Below, piece by piece: positions 45,301 to 56,387 of a DNA stretch of 64,000 nt. The position numbers and the translations under genes were made by a program. Positions within the stretch are counted from its first letter, which is position 1. The number at the start of each line of letters is the position of its first letter. Under the pieces are notes generated by a model that saw nothing but the letters and a program-made list of their open reading frames with translations, searched no databases and was not told the origin of the DNA. The DNA comes from Phaeosaccion multiseriatum (Eukaryota > Ochrophyta, other classes): contig OZ218950.1 of assembly GCA_965112735.1 (NCBI GenBank), forward strand, positions 124,001 to 188,000, given 5' to 3'.

Positions 45301-48300
45301 CTCCTCCTCCTCCTCCTCCTCCTCCTCCTCCTCCTCCTCCTCCTCCTCCTCCTCCTCCTCCTCCCTCTGTCGGCGGTCGTCGCCATTGCTGCAAGATGGG
45401 CTGCAAGGCGTGACATACGTACAGCGGAGCCGCCCACCTCCTCTCCCTTCTGCTGCCTTCTTCTTGGGCGTTCTCCGACGAAGGTGCCGCCCTCCCCTCG
45501 GCCTCTGCCTCCGTCGCTGTTGCCCCTCTGTCCATGTCACTGAGGGTGGAGGATGGCAGTGGATGGAGTAAGCGTAGCAGCAGGAGAAGGTGGCTTCCGC
45601 CCCCCCTCCGCGTGCCCTTGAGGATGTGCAACACTGAGCATGAGGAGAAGCAGGAGGTGGTGCTGTCCTCGCCCTCTTGCTGTGCCGTCTCTCCCCCCCC
45701 CTTCCCCTCCTCCTCCTCCTCCTCCCACAGCGAAGCCTCGGCGACCACGAGCTGTCGCACTGCGACGAAGGCAGAGTCGCCGATGGCCGCACACAACGCA
45801 CTGGCGCTCCTCCTCTTCTTCCTCCTCTTCCTCGACAATGACAATGATGATGATGACGCGTCGCCTCCACTCCCGTCCCCATTTGCTTCGTCTTCGTTGT
45901 GTTGCGCAGCAGCAGAGGCTTGATAGCGGCGGTGCTCTTCAACCCTTGACGCGATGTCCAACAACGACGCTAGGCCTTGGTGAGTCTCGCTCTCGCTCTC
46001 CACCCCTCTCCCCCTCCCTCCCGCCATCGAGGCGCTAGAGGTCTTATTGAACGCACTGTATCCTCCTCCTCCACCACCACCACCACCACCTGGCGACGCA
46101 ATCTCGAGAGCCTCCATCACCGTCCGATCGAGGTTTGGGTCGCTGGACAGGAGCACAATGCACTCAATCGCCTTGCGGAGGACCAACAAGTGAACCTCAG
46201 ACTGACACGAGTCTGAGTCTTCATCTTCGTCTTCGGCATCGGCACCCAGCTCCACCCCATATGCCTCCACCGTTCCTCCTCCTCCTCCTCCTCCTCCTCC
46301 TCCTCTCCCCCCTCCCAAGTGGGCAGCAAAGTCGAAGTGGCGATGGTCCAGCACCTCCAGCAAGCAGCCAAGATCACCCGAGTGCAGCACCGGCTGTACG
46401 CACGGGGCGTGAGACGCGACTGCCTGGAGGGCCGCTAGGGCCTCAACGAGCAAGGCTTCTCTCAGCTCTGTCAGCGGACTGACGTGGGTGCGTGCGTCGT
46501 CGTCGTCCGCCGTCGTCGGCTTGGAAAATGCCGCTAGCGCGCGTCTGACCAGCGCCTGACAAGGAACACGGGTATTTGAAGGAGTACGGGTAGGCGAAGG
46601 AATACGGGTTGTTGGGTACACTCTGCCATTGCCTTCCCTCTCCTCCCCTCTCCTACCCTCCCCTTCCTCTGACGTACTGTACTACACCACGTACCGTGAG
46701 CATGAAGACGAGTCCTTCTCTAGTGAGCCTCACCGCCATCTCCTCGTCGCTGCACACATTCCTCACAATCTCCAGCGCCTGCAGTGTCGTGGCGAGTCTC
46801 ATCACTTCTCTCCGTTCCCTCTGCTGGCGCTCCTTCTGCCTCCTCCTCCGCCGGTCGTCGACATCTGTTGCGCCTGACGCCTTCCGTCCTGACACCAGGC
46901 CGCCCCCATCAGGTGCCATCGCTTCCTCTCCTTCCTCCTCCTCCTCCTCCTCCTCCTCCTCGCAGAGCAGCAGGTCCAGTATGTCAGCGAAGGAGGGATG
47001 GTCGGAGATGACGTGTCTGAGGGAGGGGTTACTCGACACCACAGAAAGGACCTTGAGGGCCGCGGGCACAATACACCGCCCTTGCTCCGACCCCGCCGCG
47101 TTATTGCTGCCGATGATACCCCCACCACCGCCGCCACTAGTGCTGCTGCTGCTGCTACTGCTGCTGCTGGTGCTGCTGCTACTACCACTGCTCAGCAGCA
47201 CCTCGCAAAGCTGCCCGATTCCCTTGGACACAACCTGTGTATGGCAAGGGAGGGATACACACATTACGTTTACATAACATTCCATTCCATTACACCAAGA
47301 AGGGGAGGGGTGGGAGAGAGGGGAGAGGGAGAGGAGAGGAGGCGGAGGGAGGTGGACGTTACAGAAAGAAGCAACACGCACAATTTCCACCCCCTCCCTC
47401 CCTCCCCCCATCCCCTCCCCTTACCCGCTGCTGGTCGCTGTCCCCGAGCTGCTCCACAAGAGCAGCGGCAAGGACCTCGAGGGCCAGCACCCTGGATGGC
47501 GCGTCGGACAGCGTCATGCCTGCTCGCTGGAAGGAGAGAAGGTCCGTTACCTTCTCCAAGAGACCCCTATCGAGCAGGAAGGGGATGGCCTCCCTGTCTC
47601 TCGTCATTGCCCACAGTACCCTCAGTCCAGCCCGACAAACCCCTGCCCCTTTCTCTCCGCTCAAGAGTGTCAGGACGAGTTCGGCCGTGCCCGCGTGGGC
47701 AAGAAGCCGTCCCGCCTTTTGAGTTAGAAAGGTTGTGTGACAAACGGTACGACCCCCACGCACGCACCCACGCAAAGGAGCAATGAAGGAGCCATGATCC
47801 ATATACATGCAGGGGCGTGGGATGGCAGTGGATGAGCGTGCAGAGAGAGGGAGCGGGGGAGGGAAGGAGGGTTCGTCAGAGTTCCCGCCAAGTCAAGTCC
47901 GGGAGGCAGCAGGGTCAATCACCAACTTGTCCATCACTCGTGTACTACCATTTGCCATTTGTGAGTCACATCTCACCTGGCGACTATCGTGCCCCACCGC
48001 CCTGGATGCAAAGAGTTCCCAGCCAGCCTGCGTGGTGCCACGGACGCTCCTCCTCGCCTCGTCCCACCCCACGCCTGCCCTTCCCCCTCTCTGTCCCCCC
48101 CCCCACGGACGGCTCGTCATCATGTCCACGCCCCCTTCGATGGGCGGAGCGCCGCACACACTCCCCACCGCCATCAATGCAGCAGCGAGGATCTCGGCCT
48201 CTTTCTCCTCCTCCTCCTCCTCCTGTATCACCAACTGCTGCTGCTGGCTTGACCCTCGCGTGTGAAGAAAGCCGACCACTCGACTGAAGAGCGACACACC

Positions 48301-51212
48301 TTGCCCCTGCCCCTGCCCCTGTGCGCTCTCTCCAATGTGCAGAGCTGCGAGCAAGAGCACGCGCACCTCCTGACTGGGGCTGACCGCCAGGCAGTGCAGC
48401 AGATAGAGGGCCTGGGGGCAGCAGATGTGGATAGAGCAGTTGGTGATACAGTACGGACCAGCACAAGAATATAGACAGCAGGAGAGAGAGAGAGAGAGAG
48501 AGAGAGAGGGCGCCACCAGCCACCAGCCATACAAGCACACACACATGACACAGAGGCATGAATGACTTGCCTGCTCCAGCAAGGCGTGTCGAGTCGCCCC
48601 CCCTATCCCGTCCATCCCTTGGATCCATGGCGCAAGGTAGCGGCCAATGAGGCCCTCGGAGACCGCAGCGAGCACAGCCTGAGAAGCGACCATAACCCCC
48701 CCGCCACCCTGACCTTGACCTTGCTTTTCCTGGCTCATCCGACCTTCGCTGCTGACGTCCTCATGCCCGTCACCGATGGCGGCGTAGAGGAGGAGAGAGC
48801 GAAGGGCGGTGACGGCGCTGAAGAAGAGAGGGTGTGGGGGCTGGCGCTGGCGCTGGTGCTGCTGCTGGTGCTGCTGCTGCTGCTGCTCTTGCTGCTGAAA
48901 GGAGAGGAGGGCGTGGGCTGCCGGGGCGAGGCAGGAAGGCCCCTGCAGATGCGGGCTTGCCAGCTGGCGAACGTACACGATGCAAGCCATAATTAGCGCC
49001 ATTGGGGGAGTGAAAAGTGATTGAAGGAGGAGGAGGAGGGAGGAGGAGGAGGAGGGAGGAGGAGGAGGAGGAGGAGGAGGAGGAGGAGGAGGAGGAGGAG
49101 GAGGAGTGGGTGATGCAGCACGGGCCCTAAACCGCATGCATCGCCTTCGAGCACCAATCAGAGTCCAGGGACCTCCTTCTCCTCTTCACTGACTTACTCA
49201 CCTGCCAGCAGAGAGCGGCCACAGCCCCTCCTCCCAAGAGAGCCGCGCAGTGACGGCGACTCACGGCAGGCAGGGAGGAGGAAGAGAGGGGGGGGGAAGG
49301 AGACGGAGTGGGGCCCTGCAGCGACGCGCGGACATCGGCTGAGGGGTGAGGGAGACGGGGTGGGGATGCATGAGTGAAGGCTCCAGAGCAACACTGCGGA
49401 ATGAATACACTTGGAGCAGAGCTTGAGCAGCTTTGAAATTTGAACCCGTTTTGAAACCAAGTCTGACACACACACTAACTATAACTGTGCGTAACATTTA
49501 CGTACGTACGCACGTACCTATGGGCCCCATCGATGCCGAGCAGCCCACGCTGGCCAGCGCTTGCACGAGCGAAGCCGCCTCCTCCGCCAGGCACGCCTCG
49601 ACCAGAGGGGAATGCCCTTGGGCAGTTGGTGATACAGAGGCAAGGGCAGGAGGAGCCCTCACGAGATCGAGGAGGCTTCCCACCCCCGAGGAGGAGGAGA
49701 TTGCCCCCCCTGGATGGCCCAAGCCGAGGATGACGTCAGCAATGATGACGTCAGCGGCCTTCCCCTTCTCCGTGTTGTCGTTGTCGTTGTCGTTGTGGAT
49801 GTCGACCAGCCGTGAGGCGCTCGACAGAAGGGCGGATAGGGCCCTCACCCCGCCTCGCTTCAGCTCCAGGCTACAGCAGCGTAGGCAAGAGGGGCGAGAG
49901 GGGCAAGAGGCACCGTGTGTGAGTAGTGAGTAGGACAGCAGGGAGGTGTAAGCTCTACCCTCTCTCACACACAACACCCTCTACTTTTATGTCCAGCGCA
50001 GGACTGACTTTCCCTAGAACAAAAGTACTTCCAAAAAGGAACAAACCATTCTGAAGACAAAAGAAAACCCCTCCAACCGTCCCTCTGACCGCCCCATAGG
50101 CGTGAGACAGTTAGACAAAGAGACACAGACACAGACACAGACAGAGGCAGAGACAGAGACAGTCCGGCTCGGACTGACCTCACGGACTGACTGACTGACT
50201 GACTGACTGACTGACTGACTGACTGACTGACTGACTGACCTGTTGCGGCCCTCGAGGCAGCCCACGAGGGTGCGTATGCCCCTGCCCCGGCGGGAGGAGA
50301 GAGAGGGGCGGTGCTGCTGAGAAGACGAAGGTGGTGGTGGAGCAGGAAGGGGGTGTTCGATGGCCTCCCTGAGGAGTGAGTCGGCGGTGAGGGGGAAGCC
50401 GCACAGCTCCACCACAAGCTCAATGAGGGTCTGCTCATATGGCTGCCCATATGCCTGCTGCTGTTGCCTATATGCCTGCTGCTGCTGCTCACCGCCCCCC
50501 TGGGCCCTCTGCAGTAGCAGCGCGTCCACCCGGGCGAGAAGGAGCGGCATGACATTTGTGCTGTCTGCGGCAGAGGCGATTGCGGCGCCGTCCTCGTAGC
50601 GGGCGACTCTGATGCAGCAGTTGGTGGTACAGGGTACAGCAGTTGGCGACATGCCGTACATACAGGGGTTGGTGATACAAGTTTGGCAGTGGCGGGAGGA
50701 GGGAGGGAGAAGGCGGCAGAGGCGAGGCAGAGGCAGACGTTCGTACAGCGAGATGGGCCAAGATTGGCAATGATCGGCCTCACTCACTCATTCACTCACT
50801 CCACTCACTCACTCCACTCAATTACTCACTCATGCACTCACTCATTTAAAACACACCTCACGCCACTCCCTCCATCTCGCACTCCCTCCCTCCCTCCCTC
50901 CACTCCCTCCCTCCCTCTCTCCCTCCCTCCCTCCCTCCCTCCCTCCCTCCCTCCCTCCCTCCCTCCCTCCCTCTCTCCCTCCCTCCCTCCCTCCCTCCCT
51001 CCCTCCACTCCCTCCCTCGCTCTTTGCCTCCCTCCCTCACCTCAGGGCGGAGAGGAGGGCGACAGCGGCGTGCGTGAAGACGTCGTCTCTCGGCCTGGTC
51101 CCTCCCGTCGCCCCCATGAGTTCAAACAGAACACCCGCCCCTCTCCTCGCCAGCGCCGCCGCCGCCGCCCCGCTCACCCCCCCCTTCTCCTGCTCGTCCG
51201 CTCCTCCGTCTC

Positions 51213-51248
<36 letters not shown>

Positions 51249-53137
51249 CGGCGTCGAGTAAAGGACGCAGGCTCGCACAGAGCCACAGCTGCAGCGAAAC
51301 CGAGGAAGGGTCTTGGGTCACCCCCCCGGTACCCAAGTCTGTGAGGGAGAGAGCAAGGAGGTCTGTGGCCACGTGGATCCACCCCAGGCGCTGCAGTTTG
51401 GCCGCTGTGGTGGGGAGGAGGGCGGCGTAGAAGACGGCCTTGACGGCTCTCTCGGCGGAGTAAGGCAGGTGGGCGTTCTGAACCAGCGCTTGGAGGGTGG
51501 CAAGGGGGATGGCAGAGGAGTAGCGCACCAGAGTGTCTGTTGTCGTTTGTTTGTTTGGAGAGGGGAGGGGGGCGGGCGGGAGGCAGGAGATTGGGAGAGG
51601 GATAGGGAGAGGGATAGGGAGAGAGGAGGTTGGAGAGAGGGAATGCGAGGCACGCGGGCATGCAAACCTATATATACCCACACCTCAAGCCTTCAGGACA
51701 GAGCTACACCCCCCAATCGGCGAACTCACCCTTTCCCTGAGAGGCCATGTAAAGTACAGCCCCCATGATCTCACACGCTTGCACAGATACGTCCAAGGGC
51801 ACCTATGTCAGTGGGGGAGGGAGGGAGGGAGGCATGGAGGGAGGGAGGGAAGGAGGGAGGGGGGGGGGAGGGAGAAAGAGAGGGAGAGAGGGAGAGAGGG
51901 AGGGAGGTCGGAGCAGCCAAAGAGAGACGGAACAAGGGGATGAGCGACACTGACTCCCTTTTCACTTGCTCGTCTGCACGCCTGCAGAGCCGTTGCACCA
52001 TACCGCACCGTACCAGCGTCTGCTCGTCAAGGAAGGGCAGGATGGACGTGAAGAGCGCAGCGGCACCCCCACAGCGTTCCACCTCCACCAAGCCCAGGGG
52101 GGTGCCTACTTACAGATGGCGGCGATTGGGGGGGGGGGGGGAGTGGGGAAGGGAACGGAGGAAGAGAAACAGGGTAGAGAGAGTGGAGAAAGGTTCAGTC
52201 AGTTACGCAATCGTTTCAGGACTGTGAGACCAGCAGCAGCAACATCAGCAGCAGCAGCAAGTGGTGATACAGAAGAGCTGGGCCAGCCCTTTCACCGTGT
52301 GCTCATGGCCTGACTTGTGTCTCTCACCCTCTGGCAGCAGGGCCCCTCTCGACGTTGCGGACACCGCTGCTGCGAGAGCGGCCGGCTGCGTGGTGCGGTG
52401 TTTCAGCACCCCCGACAAGTAGCGCACCGCCCTGTGCTTGTAGAACATGTCGCATCCCGAGCAGTGGAGGATGGTCAGGAAGCGGGCAACACAGACACCT
52501 GGGTCCCCATCGTCGATGGTCTGCTGCTGCTGCTGATAGGCTGGCTGTGAGTGCTGATGAGCAGCCTGCCGCTGCCAGTGTTCCTCGCAGAAGTCGCACA
52601 CTCTGCGCTCATGGTCCTCGTACCCCTTGGCCGCCACCGGGAGCTCGCGTTTTTGACTGGGATGAGTGAGACCAGGGAGGAGTACAATTGTAGAGAGGAA
52701 AGAAAAGCACCAGGCAGGCAGGTAGGATCAGCAGCATTTTTATGGACCCCATGCCTCACTGTTCTATTCCCGAGCTCAGCTACCGAGAGCTTCGCCTGGC
52801 TTGACTCACCTTGCTCCTGCTGATGAAACGACCTCTCCGCAGCATCTGCAGTGATGTCTGGGGTGGGACAGGGAGAGAGGTGTGGAAAGTGGGAAGAGGG
52901 AAGAAAAGCACCGGGCAGGCACGATAGCGCAGCGGCGTTATTGATGGACACCCCCTGTGGTACCCTTCTGTTCCTGAGCCCAGCCCTCCCACACCTGTTT
53001 CTCTCTCGCTAACTCATCACTCACCTCCTCTGCAGAGGTCCGAAAGAATTGCCGGTCACGAAGCATGTCTGTCTGTCTGTGTCTGGCACAGCAAAAGGGG
53101 GCAAGGCGATGCTCTCTTTATCGAAAGATCCTTCCAT
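41013..53137 (-). CDS. Giant FYVE-like / helical-repeat / zinc-ribbon protein
   Basis: Sixteen exons join with consistent phases to about 2,904 residues: 53025-53137, 52810-52857, 52328-52656, 51966-52105, 51730-51802, 51041-51536, 50240-50608, 49518-49870, 49202-49338, 48571-48963 (GC donor), 47977-48411, 47425-47715, 46695-47234, 44773-46555, 44145-44540, 41013-43831. The N-terminus is a FYVE-type finger (residues about 17-77) with the PI3P-binding RRHHCR at 37-42. Most of the body is amphipathic helix pairs resembling armadillo/HEAT repeats, e.g. GLRVLWAMTRDREAIPFLLD, broken by Gly-, Ser-, Ala- and acidic tracts. Near the C-terminus a charged coiled-coil-like stretch (ERERERARQ) precedes a zinc ribbon, CSNLKC then CPHC, ending QMLG. 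A FYVE plus scaffold suggests an endosomal trafficking role. The tail exon could hide unrecognised introns, and the start of exon 10 is the least certain. Confidence 0.72.
43293..43497 (-). repeat. Tandem array of the GTTGGTGATACAGC motif inside an exon
   Basis: About a dozen imperfect copies in a row, read on the coding strand as variants of AVGDTAA, AKVGG and VDDTA. The same motif occurs singly elsewhere in this gene (about 41592, 42731, 42937, 48225, 48439, 49626) and in neighbouring genes. Confidence 0.85.
50183..50238. repeat. (GACT)n tract at a splice donor
   Basis: Fourteen GACT units in the intron immediately after exon 7 of the FYVE-like gene; the donor GTCAGT is the first unit of the repeat on the minus strand. 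Confidence 0.9.
50876..51007. repeat. (CCCT)n tract
   Basis: Intronic tetranucleotide repeat with a few interruptions, in the intron between exons 6 and 7 of the FYVE-like gene. Confidence 0.9.
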
Positions 53138-53268
53138 CCGCGCGGCGTCGGTTGATGATGGTTGATGATGATGGACCGGCGCGAAATGGAGAATTTTCCG
53201 AGCGTGTTGGTGATTCGGTCTCACAGATGGAGACAAGAAGGCGGGAGCGGGAGAGACAGAGAAAAGAA

Positions 53269-53776
53269 ATGGCAGCTCCAGCGAGAAAATTGCTCTCCTC
53301 TATTGTGCGCATGGAGACGGAAGACCCCCGAATGTCCAAGCTGGTTATACACAATGGCGTGGTTTATATGAGTGGACAAACAGGTGACGAAGAGACAGGG
53401 GAAAAATTCCTCACACCTTTCCTCTATAACTCTTTGTATCTCTCCCACTCCCTCTCGCACCTCTCCCCTCTTATCTCTCCTTCTCTCTCAGATACCACTG
53501 GCACGGGAATCAAGGCGCAGACGACCCGAAGTTTTGAAGAAGATCGACACCTTCCTGACCAAAGCCGGAACTGATAAATCCCATCTACTGACGGCCACGA
53601 TCTGGGTCAAGGACATTGCTGCCGACTTTAAGCCGATGAATGAAGTGTGGAACGCGTGGCTGGACCCTGAGAACAAGCCTGTTCGAGCCACCGTGCAGGC
53701 TTCCATGGCGCGGCCTGAGATTCTCGTGGAGATCCAAGTCACCGCGGCCACTGCAGCAAAGACAGGCGAGAGTTAG
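53269..53776 (+). CDS. RIDA: RidA/YjgF-family protein with an apparent frameshift
   Basis: RidA proteins deaminate reactive enamine/imine intermediates released by PLP enzymes. Exons 53269-53383 and 53492-53776. Family motifs: HNGVVYMSGQTGD at the end of exon 1; TGTGIKAQTT then VLKKIDTFLTKAGTDKSHLL, WVKDIAADFKPMNEVWNAWL, RATVQASMARPEILVEIQVTA. The Arg of RATV and the Glu of ILVEIQ are the usual active-site positions. The spliced length is 400 nt, one too many: the frame changes between IKAQTT and VLKKI (about 53521-53527, at ACGACCC). This is either a one-base sequence error or a real lesion. Divergent from the FYVE-like gene, with 131 bp between start codons. Confidence 0.85.
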
Positions 53777-54786
53777 AGTATAGCTTGAGTACGCGTCACG
53801 AATAGAGAGGAGGGAGTAGCCCAGCGTGCCACCCCGGGAAGCACTTCTCACAGAGCGCCACCTTGATGGTTGATAGCGGCATTGTATCTTGTACCTTTCG
53901 TCGCAGCGCTCTGCTGCGACACTTCTTCTCCTCGCATAGCAGCAGACAGACACTTCCACTTCGGTCAGTCATTTTTTGTCAATTGGGAGCCTGATCCCAC
54001 CCTTTCTCACTGTGGCGGGGCAGTCGATCTCATTCTCTCCGTACGCGGGCTGTACACACGAAATCACCATCATCACAGCAGCTCCAATGGAATTCTTCAC
54101 TACTCGGCCCCTGACAAGGTTCTGAGGCGGCCCTGGCCAGAACCTGCAACCTGGCCGGCTGATGCCGGCCAGAACCTGCAACCCAGGTTTTAACAGGGTC
54201 AGGGGGACCTTATCATTGCCTTATTACACGGCTTTTTCCGGGGAACCTGGAACCTACTATTTTTTTTCGATAATTCACTCTTGTCCCTCACTGCTATCGT
54301 ACGAGCTTTGCACAAACTGTCCCTTCCACTCCCGGTGTCACAGACGGGGGGGGAGGTCGGTTTATACATACGAAAAGGGAGAAGTGGCGGCAAGGCTCGG
54401 GCCTATAAACGGAAACTGAAACTAGATCGCATGTTCCTGGGCTCCTCCCTTCTTCCCCCCTCCCTGACTTCAGACGGCGGCGCGGACTTGTTGGAAGCGT
54501 TCGAGTTGGCGTAACAAGCATTCGTTTGGTTCTCGAGTACCCTGGTGTCGTTACCACTTGGGCCAGGCGCTTGGGAACCCCCTTTGTCTTCAGACTGAAG
54601 CATTCAATTTTCACTCCTCGTCAGGATTAATAAGACCCTATTTCTCAGGTGGATCGAGAGAGACAGTGAAAGAGCAGACGCAGTGGATGGACTTGAAGCG
54701 CGTTATGCCCTAAGTTGGATTTGGACCTGTTGAAGAAACGCAAAGGAGGTGCAAGGAGGATTGTTTGAAGGGGGGGGACCGTGAGA
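53777..54786. other. Intergenic, no gene seen
   Basis: Contains two direct copies of GGCCAGAACCTGCAACC (about 54134-54184). May include the promoter or an unrecognised 5' exon of the zinc-repeat gene. Confidence 0.55.
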
Positions 54787-54867
54787 ATGTGGCAGAAGTG
54801 TACTGTGGAGGGGTGCGACAAGCATCGGCAGCAAGGAGGAGTTTGCATTGGGCACGGAGCTGTGCCG

Positions 54868-55341
54868 AAGAGGTGTACTGTGGAGGGATGCGACAAGCAA
54901 CGAAGGCAGGGGGGACTTTGCCAGGGCCATGGGGCTGTGGTGAAGAGGTGTACTGTGGAGGGGTGCGACAAGCAGTCGCAACAGGGAGGACTTTGCCTGG
55001 CCCACGGGGCTGTGCTGGTACCGAAGAGGTGTACTGTTGAGGGGTGCGACAAGCAACCGAAGCAGGGGGGACTTTGCCTTGGGCACGGTGCTGTGGTGGT
55101 ACGGAAGAGGTGTACAGTTGAGGGGTGTAACAAGCAGCGGATCCAAGGAGGACTTTGCCTGGCCCACGGAGCTGTAAAGGTACGGAAGAGGTGTACTGTT
55201 GAGGGGTGTAACAAGCAGCGGATCCAAGGAGGACTTTGCCTGGCCCACGGAGCTGTAAAGGTACGGAAGAGGTGTACTGTTGAGGGGTGTAACAAGCAGC
55301 GGATCCAAGGAGGACTTTGCCTGGCCCACGGAGCTGTAAAG
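54868..55341 (+). repeat. 81-bp coding tandem repeat
   Basis: Units of about 75-81 bp (27 codons in the full form) beginning AAGAGGTGTACTGT. The last three units (about 55105-55341) are almost identical, implying recent duplication or gene conversion. Confidence 0.95.
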
Positions 55342-55370
55342 GTAGTAGTGTACTGTTGAGGGGTGCGATA

Positions 55371-55977
55371 TGTATATTAGAGCTTATGGGCTCAGTATTG
55401 GAGCGCTCGAGGTAAGTTGTAACCATGTGTAGATGTGTGTATGTGTGGTATAGATGGAGCGTGATGTGGAGGGGAAGAGGATGGTAAGGGTGGTAGAGTA
55501 GAGGATAATGGGGAATGGGAAGGGAGTGAAGGGGGGAGGAGGAGATGAAGGGGTGTGGGAAGGAGTGAGGTGGTGGAGGTGATATGTGAACTATCCTACT
55601 GTGGGTGGTGCGGGTGACAAGGCGTGACTAACTGTGGTTGCTATGCTGTGTGCTGATGGTCTCGCTGTCTGCTGGCTGGTGTACTCCGGCTCCTCAGGCG
55701 GCCGCTCCGTCGATGGCTCCCATGAGCCCCCAGTCGAGGGTTTCTGCTGCTTCGTGCTGCGTCATCGTGGCTCGAAGGAGGGTGCCATACCTGATCTCCC
55801 GCTGTGAGAGGGCGCGTTGAAGGGCGAGGGACAGTTGTTGGCGCAGGAGGCCCTTGATGGGGCCCGTGGCTGCCGCCGCTGCGGGGCCGAGCCCTCTTGA
55901 TGCCTTGTGGATGGCCATCGCCTCGATGAGCTCGTCCGTTTGGTGGCCCAGTCTGCCGTACGTCTCGATTGCAATGC
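55371..55977 (-). mobile_element. 5'-truncated copy of the site-specific retrotransposon
   Basis: About 607 bp nearly identical to the last part (3' end) of the full-length element at 56065-56671. Flanked by the 12-bp direct repeat AGGGGTGCGATA (55359-55370 and 55978-55989). It keeps the end of the endonuclease ORF and the 3' UTR. Truncation at the 5' end is typical of target-primed reverse transcription. Confidence 0.92.
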
Positions 55978-56387
55978 AGGGGTGCGATAAGAGGGGGGTC
56001 CAAGGAGGACTTTGCCTGGCCCACGGAGCTGTGACCAAGAGGTGCACTGTTGAGGGGTGCGAGATGTATATTAGAGCTTATGGGCTCAGTATTGGAGCGC
56101 TCGAGGTAAGTTGTAACCATGTGTAGATGCGTGTATGTGTGGTATTGATGGAGCGTGAGGTGGAGGGGAAGAGGATGGTAAGGGTGGTAGAGTAGAGGAT
56201 AATGGGGAATGGGAAGGGAGTGAAGGGGGGAGGAGGAGATGAAGGGGTGTGGGAAGGAGTGAGGTGGTGGAGGTGATATGTGAACTAGCCTACTGTGGGT
56301 GGTGCGGGTGACAAGGCGTGACTAACTGTGGTTGCTATGCTGTGTGCTGATGGTCTCGCTGTCTGCTGGCTGGTGTACTCCTGCTCC

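Noticed and set aside
54868-55341. 81-bp repeats considered as a non-coding satellite
   Set aside because: Units keep a Cys/His codon pattern and an open frame over seven copies, so they are coding repeats.
54787-55360. EsV-1-7 repeat identity for the zinc motifs
   Set aside because: EsV-1-7 spacing is C-x4-C-x16-C-x2-H; here it is C-x4-C-x9-C-x2-H, closer to the WRKY19-type cysteine/histidine motif.
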